From: Nitrospirae bacterium CG2_30_53_67
GTDB taxonomy: Bacteria; CG2-30-53-67
Direction: 5' to 3'
DNA length: 15,082 nucleotides
Assembly (NCBI GenBank): GCA_001873285.1
Contig: MNYV01000157.1
Location: forward strand, 1 to 15,082
Below are positions 8,009-15,082 of the stretch, in pieces. The notes below the pieces were generated by a model. It searched no databases. It was not told where the DNA came from and was given only the letters and a program-made list of their open reading frames with translations. The position numbers and the translations under genes were made by a program. The stretch's first letter is position 1; each line of letters begins with the position of its first letter.

Positions 8009-8044
8009 AGATGAAACCACAGCTCTGTGGTTAGGTTTTTAAAA
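8009..8044 (+). repeat. Dispersed palindromic element, copy 2 (centre-deleted)
   Basis: Short hairpin AACCACAG (8016-8023), CT, CTGTGGTT (8026-8033), preceded by GAGATGA and followed by AGGTTTTTAAAA. Compared with copy 1 it keeps both outer ends and flanks but lacks the inner CACAGAG units and loop. It begins 17 bases after the rnfG stop and ends about 28 bases before the rnfE ATG, in the direction of transcription. Perfect outer stem plus a T-run makes it terminator-like although short. Confidence 0.75.
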
Positions 8045-8072
8045 CACACCTGCTGAGGGAAAAGAGGAGACC

Positions 8073-8672
8073 ATGAAACTGATTCAGGAATTCACCAAAG
8101 GACTCTGGAAGGAAAATCCGATTCTCAGGCTGGTGCTCGGGACATGCCCCACCCTGGCAACCACCACCAGCGCGTTGAACGGCATGGGCATGGGGCTCGC
8201 AACTCTTGCGGTGCTCATCGGTTCGAACATGGCTGTGGCCCTCTTGAGAAATTTTATTCCCAGCAAAGTACGGATCCCCGCCTTTATCGTGCTGATCGCC
8301 ACCTTTGTGACCGTGGTGGACCTTCTCATGAACGCCTTCAGCCATAACCTGCATAAGTCTCTGGGTCTCTTTATCCCTCTGATTGTGGTCAACTGCATCA
8401 TCCTCGGCCGAGCGGAAGCCTTTGCGTCCAGAAACACCGTCCTCTACTCGATGATCGACGGTCTCGGCATGGGACTCGGCTTCACCCTGGCCCTGACGAC
8501 CTTGGGAAGCATCCGGGAGATCCTGGGGAACGGGACCCTCTTCGGCATGGTCCTCTTCGGCAAGGGGTATCTCCCCATGATCGTGATGATCCTTCCTCCC
8601 GGCGCATTCCTCATGCTCGGCTTTATGATGGCCGCTATGAACTGGATGGAAGACCGGTTGAAGATCCGATAG
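8073..8672 (+). CDS. rnfE: Rnf complex subunit RnfE
   Basis: Integral membrane subunit that, with RnfA, forms the ion-translocating core and holds an intramembrane 2Fe-2S cluster. Six hydrophobic segments fill the 199 residues. Family features are GLWKENPILRLVLGTCP with Cys25, FIPLIVVNCIILGRAEAFASRN with Cys108, GSIREILGNGTLFG and the PPGAF stretch. The GRAEAF and REILGNGTLF motifs mark it as RnfE and not RnfA; the two cysteines are those known in the family to bind the shared cluster together with RnfA. AGAGGAG precedes the ATG by three bases. It is the last rnf gene here: only 39 bases separate it from an unrelated TPR gene, where rnfA and rnfB would be expected. Confidence 0.95.
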   Translation: MKLIQEFTKGLWKENPILRLVLGTCPTLATTTSALNGMGMGLATLAVLIGSNMAVALLRNFIPSKVRIPAFIVLIATFVTVVDLLMNAFSHNLHKSLGLFIPLIVVNCIILGRAEAFASRNTVLYSMIDGLGMGLGFTLALTTLGSIREILGNGTLFGMVLFGKGYLPMIVMILPPGAFLMLGFMMAAMNWMEDRLKIR

Positions 8673-8711
8673 TTTGTCTTTTGCCGGAAACAATTTTTTA
8701 TACGGGGGAAC

Positions 8712-11096
8712 ATGATGGCCAAATTAAGGATCCGGAAAATTTCTTACCTGCTGCTGTGGTTTTTCATCCTGACGTCGGCGGCCTGCGGCAGTCTGGAACA
8801 GAGAAGAAACAAATATCTGGAACAGGGGAAGAAGTATTACGCGGAAGAAAAATACAAGGAGGCGCTGATTGAATTCAAAAATACCGTACAGATCGATCAG
8901 AAATATGCGGAGGGATATTACCAGTTGGGACTCACCTATCTCAAGCTCCAGGATATCAACAATGCCTATGGGAGTCTGATGAAGACCGTGGAACTGGATC
9001 CGAATCACCTCAAGGCGCAGCTTGCCGTCGGAGAGATCCTGCTTCTCGCACGACAGCCCGACCAGGCCCTGGAGAAGGCTGACCTGATTCTGGGGAAAGA
9101 TCCGGAAAACCAAGAGGCCCTTCAATTAAAAGGGAATTGTCTGCTGATCAAAAAAGATCTGGACGGCGCCATGGAACAGGCCAGGAAAGTCCTCGTGAAG
9201 AAGCCGGATTCTGTGGACGTCAGGATCTTTATGGCGCAGATCTACGACATGAAAAAAGAAATTGCGGAAGCGGAAAAGGTCCTGCTCGAAGCCCTGAATA
9301 TGGATAAAAAGAATATCAAGACCTATACCACCCTTGCACGGTTTTACCAGGCCCATGAGAACCCGGACAAGGCCGAAGAAGCCCTGAAGCAGGCCATGGA
9401 GATTGAACCGAAAAACAGCGGCCTGGTTCTGTCCCTTGCCGAGCTTTACCTTGTCCAAGGCAAGAAAAAAGAGGCCGAGGCCGTCCTCCTGCAGGGGACC
9501 GAACGGTTTCCGGAGACCATGGATTTCCGTGCCGGCCTGGTCAAGTACTACCTGTCCGGAGGAAACAAGGAGGAAGCCGAAGGGATCATTGCAAAACTGG
9601 TCAAAGACTATCCGCAGGATCTCCAGAAAAAGATTCTTGCAGGAGACCTCTATCTCCTCATCAACCAGCCTGACAAAGCCATGGAAACCTATCAGGCCTG
9701 CCTGAAGATCGACCCGGAGTCCCTCGAACCCAAACGGAGGCTCGCCGCACTGGCTATCGAAAAAAAGGAGCTTGACAAGGCCTCCGGATACATCAACGAA
9801 ATCTTAAAGAAGAATCCCAAGGATACACAGGCCCATTACCTTAACGCACGCCTCAGCATGGAGAAGAATGACCCCAAGGCGGCCATTGACGAATACCGGG
9901 TCGTGCTCAAGGACCAGCCGGATAACGCCGAGGTCCATGTCCTGCTCGGCCTGGCGCATCTGGCCAATAACGAGACCCTCCTTGGGGAGGAATCCATCAA
10001 GAAAGCCCTTCAGATCAATCCAGGGATGGTCAAGGCCCGCATGGCCCTGGCCGGCGTTTACCTCAAAGAAAAGAAATACCAGGAGACCAAGGACCTGATG
10101 AAGGAACTGCTGGATAAGGAGCCGAAGTTCTTCGAGGCCTACCCAGTCCTGGAAGAGGCCTGCCGGATGACCGGGGATGCGGATGGGGCGGAGGCTGCGG
10201 CCCAGAAGATGATTGATCTGAAGCCTGAACTGCCGGACGGATATTTCAGACGCGGGTTCATCTACCAGGCGCTGAACAAGGACGACCTCGCCCTCAAGGA
10301 TTACGAAAAGGCGGTTTCCATCAATCCGAACCTCGCCGACGTCATGAAACAGATTCTCTCCGTCTATGTGAAAAAGAAGGACGTGGACGGCGCCATTGCC
10401 CGGATACAAACCCAGATCAAGCGCTCGCCCGAGAACCCGTTCTTCTACGAAGCGCTGGCGCAGGTCTACCTCCTGAAACAGGATAGTACCGCGGCTGAAA
10501 AAAACCTCAAAAAGGCTTTGGAGATCAACCCCGGCCACGTGACCGCCCTCTTGACCTTGGGGGACTTGGCCTTGCAGTCCGGCAGCCAGGACCAGGCCAT
10601 GGCGTATTATAAAAACGCGGCGGAAAAGAATCCGAAGTTTACAGAGGCCCTCTTCCGTATCGCCTCGCTCCAGGAACGCAGCGGAAAATACCAGGATGCC
10701 ATTCAAAGCTATGAGAAGATCCTTGAGATCAGCCCGAAGAATCCTGTTGTTTCCAACAACCTCGCGTTTCTTTATGTGGAGTATGGAAACAACATGGACC
10801 GCGCCTTGACACTGGCGCAGGACGCCATGGAGAAGAGCCCGGAGAACCCCTACATCAAGGACACCCTCGGCTGGGTCTATTATAAAAAGGGCCTTTATGA
10901 CAAGGCCGTCAATCTGTTTGAAGAGAGCATCGAAAAAGCAGGCAAAGAACCGAGGATCTATTATCACCTCGGCCTGGCCCATCTGAAACAGGGGAACAAA
11001 GAGAAGTCAAAAGAGGCCTTTAAAAAGGCCCTTGATCTCGGAACGGACTTTCCTGAAAAGAAAGAGGTTGAAAAGACGCTCAAAGAGATGGGATAG
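8712..11096 (+). CDS. Large TPR-repeat lipoprotein
   Basis: Probably a lipid-anchored scaffold for protein assembly at a membrane; partners unknown. The N terminus is a basic stretch, a hydrophobic run (about 10-23) and a likely lipobox ending at Cys25 (TSAAC; Ser at -3 is not ideal). The rest, about residues 37-790, is a nearly continuous array of about 20-22 TPR units, recognisable as repeated YxxLGxxYLxxxxxxxAxxxxxxAxxxxPxN patterns. Overall style resembles the PrsT/PEP-CTERM-type TPR lipoproteins, but no exosortase, PEP-CTERM or polysaccharide gene is in view, so I do not adopt that name. ATGs at 8712 and 8715 are both possible starts after the G-rich site at 8704-8708. It follows rnfE by 39 bases and so may be co-transcribed. 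Codon use looks like its neighbours. Confidence 0.85.
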   Translation: MMAKLRIRKISYLLLWFFILTSAACGSLEQRRNKYLEQGKKYYAEEKYKEALIEFKNTVQIDQKYAEGYYQLGLTYLKLQDINNAYGSLMKTVELDPNHLKAQLAVGEILLLARQPDQALEKADLILGKDPENQEALQLKGNCLLIKKDLDGAMEQARKVLVKKPDSVDVRIFMAQIYDMKKEIAEAEKVLLEALNMDKKNIKTYTTLARFYQAHENPDKAEEALKQAMEIEPKNSGLVLSLAELYLVQGKKKEAEAVLLQGTERFPETMDFRAGLVKYYLSGGNKEEAEGIIAKLVKDYPQDLQKKILAGDLYLLINQPDKAMETYQACLKIDPESLEPKRRLAALAIEKKELDKASGYINEILKKNPKDTQAHYLNARLSMEKNDPKAAIDEYRVVLKDQPDNAEVHVLLGLAHLANNETLLGEESIKKALQINPGMVKARMALAGVYLKEKKYQETKDLMKELLDKEPKFFEAYPVLEEACRMTGDADGAEAAAQKMIDLKPELPDGYFRRGFIYQALNKDDLALKDYEKAVSINPNLADVMKQILSVYVKKKDVDGAIARIQTQIKRSPENPFFYEALAQVYLLKQDSTAAEKNLKKALEINPGHVTALLTLGDLALQSGSQDQAMAYYKNAAEKNPKFTEALFRIASLQERSGKYQDAIQSYEKILEISPKNPVVSNNLAFLYVEYGNNMDRALTLAQDAMEKSPENPYIKDTLGWVYYKKGLYDKAVNLFEESIEKAGKEPRIYYHLGLAHLKQGNKEKSKEAFKKALDLGTDFPEKKEVEKTLKEMG

Positions 11097-11115
11097 CGGG
11101 ATTTTGGGGAAAACA

Positions 11116-11281
11116 GAAGGGTTCGAGGGTTCAAGGATTCCAGGGGCCAAGTGAAATGCTAAAAACATAAGGGGCCGAGGGTCATAGGGGTCAAGGGTTC
11201 AAGGGTTTTTCTCTGGAGATTTTGCTTTCTTTGAAGTATTTCACTTGACCCCTCGAACCCTGGAATCCTCGAACCCTTTTT
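11116..11281. repeat. Long imperfect inverted repeat in a convergent gap (MITE/REP-like)
   Basis: The left arm (11116-11160) and right arm (11235-11281, read in reverse) share GGGTTCGAGG, ATTCCAGGG and an AAGTGAAATRCT inner end. The order of the inner modules differs: the left arm has GTTCAAGG before ATTCCAGG, while the right arm has TTCGAGGGG after it. The 74-base middle carries more of the same words (GGGGCCGAGGGTCATAGGGG, TCAAGGGTTCAAGGG). No protein is encoded. It lies between the stops of two convergent TPR lipoprotein genes (11096 and 11306), so it could also end transcription from both sides, but there is no clean hairpin plus T-run. It is unrelated in sequence to the CACAGAG palindromes. 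Confidence 0.75.
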
Positions 11282-11305
11282 ACCTCCTCTTAACCTGAGG
11301 ATATC

Positions 11306-12292
11306 TTAAGGCTTCAGTCCCAGCGCCGACTCCGCTGTCTCTATGTTCTTGTACAGATCCTTGCTGTCTTCGTGCCCCTTGAGCATCTCTTCGGCGCGAT
11401 TCAGCGTTTCACGAACCTTTGGATCATCTCCCTTTTCATGGTAGATCCTGGCAAGAATCAGCAGATCCTGCACGGCGCCGGAAAGATCATCCGAAGCCGT
11501 ATGCGAGAGAAAGGAACGCCCGGCATATTCCTCAGCCAGGGAGCTTTGGCCTCGGCTGAGATGAAACCGGGCGAGCCTTTGCAGGTCCAGAGAGACGCCG
11601 GATGGAATTTCCAACTTGCGGTGCCTCTTTAGGGCGGAGGTAAGAAGCGCCAGCGCCTCTTCAGGGCGGTCCCGGTTCATGGCCAGAACGCCGAGGCCGC
11701 TCTCTCTCGAGGCCATGCCGGGCTCGTCCCCGGCCTCCTGGTCCAGACGGTAGGCCTCCCTGAGATATGCCTCGGCATCCTCCCATGCCTGAAGGGTGAT
11801 CTTCAGCCCGCCGAGCCTTCCGAGGGCCGTTTTCCTTGATCGGGTGTCACGATTCTCAAGAGAAATATTCTCAGCCGATTCGTAAGCGGAACGCGCCTTT
11901 TCATATTCCTCTTTCATGACGTAGGCATCGCCCATATGGATGAGGATGTCGGCCTCTGCGGCCCGGTCGGATACGGCCCTGGACAGCTTGAGCGCCTCTT
12001 GAAAAAACTCCAGCGCGCCGTCCGGGTCAGAGTGTTTCAGCCGGATAGCCCCCAGGTTGTTCAGATCAATCAATGCCCCTTCCCGGTAATCGATGCTCCG
12101 GTTCAGCCGAAGGGCCCGTTCAAATTCCGATTGGGCGGCGCTGAGGTTGCCGAGGGAGAACTGTTTCATTCCGGCTTGGTTGGCCTCGGCGGAGAGGCCG
12201 CGAACCGGACCGAGAACCGCGCGGCGCGGCGCACAAGCCGAATTCAGAACCAGACAAAAAATCATCGGCAGGAAAAACCAAAATCTCATCAT
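11306..12292 (-). CDS. TPR-repeat lipoprotein at the end of the mla operon
   Basis: Probable membrane-anchored TPR protein of 328 aa, function unknown. The start MMRFWFFLPMIFCLVLNSAC is a compact lipoprotein signal with lipobox Cys20. Residues from about 36 to 310 form roughly seven TPR-like units of the longer tetratricopeptide kind (ALxFFQEALKLSRAVSDRAAEADILIHMGDAY, EDAEAYLREAYRLDQEAGDEPGMASRESGLGVLAM). The ATG at 12292 overlaps the mlaD stop by four bases (ATGA), with AGGAG about seven bases upstream, so it is translated with the transporter. It stands where a transporter-specific lipoprotein (PqiC/LetB-partner type) or MlaC might be found, yet it shows no such fold. A role in linking the MCE protein to the outer membrane is possible but unproven. 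Confidence 0.85.
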   Translation of the reverse strand: MMRFWFFLPMIFCLVLNSACAPRRAVLGPVRGLSAEANQAGMKQFSLGNLSAAQSEFERALRLNRSIDYREGALIDLNNLGAIRLKHSDPDGALEFFQEALKLSRAVSDRAAEADILIHMGDAYVMKEEYEKARSAYESAENISLENRDTRSRKTALGRLGGLKITLQAWEDAEAYLREAYRLDQEAGDEPGMASRESGLGVLAMNRDRPEEALALLTSALKRHRKLEIPSGVSLDLQRLARFHLSRGQSSLAEEYAGRSFLSHTASDDLSGAVQDLLILARIYHEKGDDPKVRETLNRAEEMLKGHEDSKDLYKNIETAESALGLKP

Positions 12293-13314
12293 GGCTCGGT
12301 CTCCTGATCATGAAATGGAGAAGCCTCCAGCAGGATTCTCTCTTCAGCCGTGGGACGTTCCGGGAGGTTGCCGCGTATCAGCCAGTTCCGTTTGGCCGAC
12401 TCCATCACGTCCTCGGCCCCCCGTGCCGCGTTCCGGAATGATCCTGAAATGGCCGGGAGGTCTCTGGATGCTGTCAGGAGATTTTTCGTGGTTTCGTCCA
12501 CTCGGAGGGTGATCTCGGGAAAATGCTCCGAGCTTTTAAGCAGGTCCCTTGAGACAGCGCTGATGTCTTCCATGGCCTTTCTCGTAGAGTCCATCAAAGC
12601 CGGTAGATCCGCTGAAGCCGGCTCGATCCCGGCCATTGTTTTTTTCAAGGCTTCTGCAGCTTCACTGCCGGAACGAACCAGTGAGACGAATTCATTATAG
12701 AGCGCCGGGTCGTTCACGGCCGAACCGATGGATCCTTTTCCCTGGTCTACCTTCTTCAAGATATTATCGGCATGCTCCAGAGCGGCTGCCATGGGAATTT
12801 TTTCCATGGAGAACTCCCCGGTGATCCTGGAGAGATGGGTGAGAATTTGATCCACCTTGGCCACCATGGGCGACAACTGGTCCACAACGCCGGCAATATC
12901 GAAGGGGTCCTTGGATGGGATACCGGCCCCGTTCGGGATGATCATCTTCTCTTTGGAACCGATCATAATCTCTACGCTCTTATCCCCCAGGATCCCGACC
13001 GAACTGATGGTGGCCACCGAGTCTCCCCGGATCTGTTCCTGATACCTCGTCTGTATGGAGAGGACGGCCAGAACCTTCCCGTCCGCAGTAAAATCCAACG
13101 ACTCGACGTTCCCCACCTCAAGCCCTGCCAGACGGACCGGCGAGCCCACCTTGAGTCCGCCGACTTGGGAAAAGAGGGCGGTCAACCGGTAGCGGGGCTC
13201 AAACAGCTTCTGCTTCCCGGCGATGGTAAACACCAGGACCGAGATCACGGCCAGCCCAATCAGGATAAACAGCCCGACAATGGTTTCAGTGGTTCTCGAT
13301 TCCGGCTTTGACAT
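12289..13314 (-). CDS. mlaD: MCE-domain protein, MlaD family
   Basis: Periplasmic substrate-handling subunit of a phospholipid ABC transporter of the Mla/MCE class. Residues about 12-32 form one membrane anchor (VGLFILIGLAVISVLVFTIAG). The MCE domain spans about 38-118 (RLTALFSQVGGLKVGSPVRLAGLEVGNVESLDF, then SSVGILGDKSVEIMIG). A long, largely helical C-terminal half follows (about 140-310), longer than in E. coli MlaD (183 aa) and typical of single-MCE proteins in other phyla, where helices form a tunnel or needle. The ATG at 13314 has a strong AAGGAGGAG site. The 82-base gap from mlaF contains copy 3 of the dispersed palindrome. The downstream TPR lipoprotein overlaps the stop. Confidence 0.92.
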   Translation of the reverse strand: MSKPESRTTETIVGLFILIGLAVISVLVFTIAGKQKLFEPRYRLTALFSQVGGLKVGSPVRLAGLEVGNVESLDFTADGKVLAVLSIQTRYQEQIRGDSVATISSVGILGDKSVEIMIGSKEKMIIPNGAGIPSKDPFDIAGVVDQLSPMVAKVDQILTHLSRITGEFSMEKIPMAAALEHADNILKKVDQGKGSIGSAVNDPALYNEFVSLVRSGSEAAEALKKTMAGIEPASADLPALMDSTRKAMEDISAVSRDLLKSSEHFPEITLRVDETTKNLLTASRDLPAISGSFRNAARGAEDVMESAKRNWLIRGNLPERPTAEERILLEASPFHDQETEP

Positions 13315-13338
13315 ATCCTCCTCCTTATCCGACGAATT

Positions 13339-13398
13339 TCAAAAACTAACCGGTAGAGAACACAGAGTATTTCTCTGTGGACTCTGTGGTTTCATCTT
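13339..13398 (-). repeat. Dispersed palindromic element, copy 3 (reverse orientation)
   Basis: Read on the minus strand it starts AAGATGA, then AACCACAGAGTCCACAGAG, loop AAATA, CTCTGTGTTCTCTACCGGTT and AGTTTTTGAAA. It aligns with copy 1 throughout; differences lie mainly in the outer right arm, where ACCGG replaces the pairing bases and weakens the outer stem. The inner stem of CACAGAG with CTCTGTG is perfect. The element begins at the mlaF stop codon itself, which it supplies or abuts, and ends about 24 bases before the mlaD start. Like the other copies it runs in the direction of transcription. Confidence 0.82.
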
Positions 13399-14149
13399 AC
13401 CCATAAAGGAACTCCCTGACTTTGGGATCGGGGTTCCCCTTGATTTCTTCAAGAGAATCCGTAAGCAAAATCTTCCCATCATGGAGCATGGACACCCTGT
13501 CCGCCACCTTGAAGGCCAGACGGATGTCGTGCGTCACCACCAGGGAGGTGATCGTCAGCCTCTTCTGAAGATCCCGGATCAGACCTCCGATGGTGTCCGA
13601 GGTAATCGGATCGAGCCCTGTGGTCGGCTCATCGTAAAAAACAATCTCCGGCTCGAGGGCGATGGTCCTGGCCAGAGCGACTCGTTTCTGCATGCCCCCG
13701 GAAAGCTCCGACGGCATCTTATCCTGGATCTCTCCGAGACCCGCCATGGCAAGGAGCCTTGACACCTTTTCATCAATCTCGGGCCGATCCAGTTTTGTAT
13801 GGATCTCCAAAGGGAAAGCGATGTTGTCCCTCACATTCATGGAGTCAAAGAGCGCCGCCCCCTGAAACAGGAACCCCACTCGGGTCCAGATCTCCTTCCA
13901 TTCCGATTCCGTGCGGAAGGCCGTGACCTCTCTGCCTTGAATCATCACGCGGCCTCGATCGGGCTTCAAAAGTCCGATCAGGATGCCGAGCAGGACCGAT
14001 TTCCCTGAACCGCTCCCGCCAAGAAGGACCAGGGTTTCTCCTTTGTGCACCATGAGGTCGATGCCGCTTAAGACCTCCATATCTCCGAATGACTTCCCGA
14101 CACCCTCGACACGGATGACCGGTTCCTCTCCATTCCCTCCATCACTCAT
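13397..14149 (-). CDS. mlaF: ABC transporter ATP-binding protein, MlaF family
   Basis: Cytoplasmic ATPase driving the Mla-type lipid transporter. All motifs are intact: Walker A GGSGSGKS (44-51), Q-loop Gln96, signature LSGGMQKR (149-156), Walker B IVFYDEP with catalytic Glu174, D-loop TTGLDP, and H-loop His207 (VVTHD). GFLFQGAALFDSMNVRDNIAFPL after the Q-loop is a hallmark of the MlaF/TtgA2 subfamily. Length (250 aa) is close to the usual 270, without the C-terminal tail seen in E. coli. The ATG is preceded by GGAGGA seven bases upstream and lies three bases after the mlaE stop. The stop codon adjoins palindromic element copy 3. Confidence 0.95.
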   Translation of the reverse strand: MSDGGNGEEPVIRVEGVGKSFGDMEVLSGIDLMVHKGETLVLLGGSGSGKSVLLGILIGLLKPDRGRVMIQGREVTAFRTESEWKEIWTRVGFLFQGAALFDSMNVRDNIAFPLEIHTKLDRPEIDEKVSRLLAMAGLGEIQDKMPSELSGGMQKRVALARTIALEPEIVFYDEPTTGLDPITSDTIGGLIRDLQKRLTITSLVVTHDIRLAFKVADRVSMLHDGKILLTDSLEEIKGNPDPKVREFLYG

Positions 14150-14152
14150 GCA

Positions 14153-14935
14153 TCATCCTCCGAAGACCACGATAAAGGCCTGGGTCAGAAACACATCGGA
14201 TATGAAGATCATCAGAAAATTGACCACCACGGTCCGGGTGGTGGCCAGGCCTACCCCGGTCGTGCCTCCTTTCGCTCGGAAGCCCCCATGGGTGCTCACC
14301 ACGCCGACCAGGAGGCCGAAGAAGACCCCCTTGAGCAGTCCCGGAATGAGATCATTCAACTGTACGAACTGGAAGGTGATATCCATATAGAGATCCGGGC
14401 TGATCCCCCCCTGTGTAACCCCCATGAGCATCCCGCCGGCCATGCCGATCAGGTCCGCAAAGGCGGTCAGGATGGGGATCGCGATCATACAGGCCAGTAT
14501 CCGGGTCACCACAAGATATTTCATGGGGTTCACGGCAAGCACCTGGAGGGCATCAATCTGCCTCGTCACGCGCATGGAACCGAGTTCCGCGCTGATCCCG
14601 GAACCGGACCGGCCGGCCACCATCAGCGCCGTAATCACAGGCCCCAGCTCCTTAACCACGGAGAGCCCCACGGCCGCAGCCACGTAATGGACCGCGCCGA
14701 ACTTCTTCAAGAGGTGGATGGAATGCATGGAAAGCACCACCCCGATTGCGAAAGACGAGATCGCGGTCAGGGGGAAAGAGCGGATCCCGATCTCGAGGAC
14801 CTGGCGGACCATGAGCCTGAAAAAAAGAGGTCTTTGGAAGAGGTTGCGGATCGCCGAAAAGGCAAAGAGCGTGAGGTCGCCCATGTAGCGCGCTAAATCC
14901 ATCACGGGCCTTCCGGTCTTCTCAAGGATATTCAA
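14153..14935 (-). CDS. mlaE: MlaE-family ABC transporter permease
   Basis: Inner-membrane permease of the Mla phospholipid transporter. The 260 residues match E. coli MlaE in length. Family features include an N-terminal amphipathic stretch (about 1-50), then GVVLSMHSIHLLKKFGAVHYVAAAVGLSVVKELGPVITALMVAGRSGSGISAELGSM (the conserved permease signature near 95-125), and NPMKYLVVTRILACMIAIPILT. About five to six hydrophobic helices are visible. The start is TTG at 14935: the frame runs upstream only to a TGA near 14974 and offers no ATG or GTG, and GGAGAGAAG lies just before the TTG. An internal ATG at residue 12 would be the alternative. No mlaB (STAS) gene follows; mlaF comes directly after. 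Confidence 0.94.
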   Translation of the reverse strand: MNILEKTGRPVMDLARYMGDLTLFAFSAIRNLFQRPLFFRLMVRQVLEIGIRSFPLTAISSFAIGVVLSMHSIHLLKKFGAVHYVAAAVGLSVVKELGPVITALMVAGRSGSGISAELGSMRVTRQIDALQVLAVNPMKYLVVTRILACMIAIPILTAFADLIGMAGGMLMGVTQGGISPDLYMDITFQFVQLNDLIPGLLKGVFFGLLVGVVSTHGGFRAKGGTTGVGLATTRTVVVNFLMIFISDVFLTQAFIVVFGG

Positions 14936-15021
14936 TCGTCTTCTCTCCGCTTCAGGTCTTGCATGTTCAGATCAAGATATATGAAAACGAGCTGAAGAAA
15001 CAAGGACAAGCGCGCCGGGAT

Positions 15022-15081
15022 TCACTTCTTCTGCATATAAACCGATTTATCCCCGATATCCAGATCCACTCGCATGATCAC
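15022..15081 (-). CDS. 3' end of an unrecognised gene (right-edge fragment)
   Basis: The minus-strand frame open to the right edge reads VIMRVDLDIGDKSVYMQKK and stops at TGA (15024-15022), 86 bases before the mlaE start. The composition looks coding and the position fits an upstream gene on the same strand, but nineteen residues are too few to identify a family. It could be the last codons of a gene co-transcribed with mlaE. The 86 bases between show no clear terminator or promoter. Confidence 0.4.
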   Translation of the reverse strand: MIMRVDLDIGDKSVYMQKK

Positions 15082-15082
15082 C

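Noticed and set aside
8674-8704. Possible promoter before the TPR lipoprotein (TTGTCT and TTTATA)
   Set aside because: The -10 would be so close to the ATG that the mRNA would lose its ribosome-binding site; the match is better explained by chance A+T-rich sequence.
9804-10982. Minus-strand open frame (392 codons) opposite the TPR gene
   Set aside because: Arises from the regular codon periodicity of the TPR array; no independent ribosome-binding site or domain.
12772-13311. Plus-strand open frame (179 codons) opposite mlaD
   Set aside because: Antisense to a clear MCE-domain gene and rich in Asp, His and Gly as antisense frames here usually are.
13223-13762. Plus-strand frame containing HRVFLCGLCGF
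   Set aside because: The peptide is a translation of the dispersed palindromic repeat, a known source of spurious predicted proteins; the rest is antisense to mlaF and mlaD.

Overview
The window looks like ordinary chromosome from an anaerobic Desulfobacterota ("deltaproteobacterial") relative. This rests on gene order and protein style: a multidomain hybrid sensor kinase of the kind these bacteria carry in large numbers, an rpiB-glyA-dCMP deaminase-nrdR run, an Rnf ion-pumping complex, and an mlaEFD transporter set. The assignment is inference, because no rRNA or taxonomic marker gene is present. The DNA is moderately G+C-rich, so long antisense reading frames are common and were discarded.

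Layout. (1) 3-1850, + strand: the 3' part of a hybrid histidine kinase whose membrane sensor lies off the left edge. (2) 1986-4774, +: a nucleotide/one-carbon block after a plausible sigma70-type promoter, holding rpiB, glyA, a dCMP deaminase gene and nrdR. SHMT supplies methylene-THF and dCMP deaminase supplies dUMP, the two inputs of thymidylate synthesis; NrdR is the dNTP-responsive repressor of ribonucleotide reductase genes. (3) 4823-8672, +: rnfC, rnfD, rnfG and rnfE. rnfA and rnfB, which normally complete the operon, do not follow. (4) 8712-11096, +: a large TPR-repeat lipoprotein. (5) 11097-11305: a convergent intergenic region holding a long imperfect inverted repeat built of short modules. 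(6) 11306-14935, - strand: mlaE, mlaF, mlaD and a second, smaller TPR lipoprotein whose start overlaps the mlaD stop by 4 bp, placed where other systems carry mlaC/mlaB or a PqiC-type lipoprotein. (7) 15022-15081, -: the last 19 codons of an unrecognised gene running off the right edge.

The most notable non-coding signal is a dispersed palindromic element present three times (about 4185-4243, 8009-8044, and 13339-13398 in reverse). Each copy begins within about 0-17 bases of a stop codon, sits upstream of the next co-directional gene (nrdR, rnfE, mlaD), and lies in the same orientation relative to transcription. The 8 kb copy looks like the same element with its centre removed. Together with the different repeat at 11116-11281, this points to two families of small palindromic repeats in the genome. 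I saw no tRNA, rRNA, CRISPR array, transposase or complete novel defence-type system in the window.
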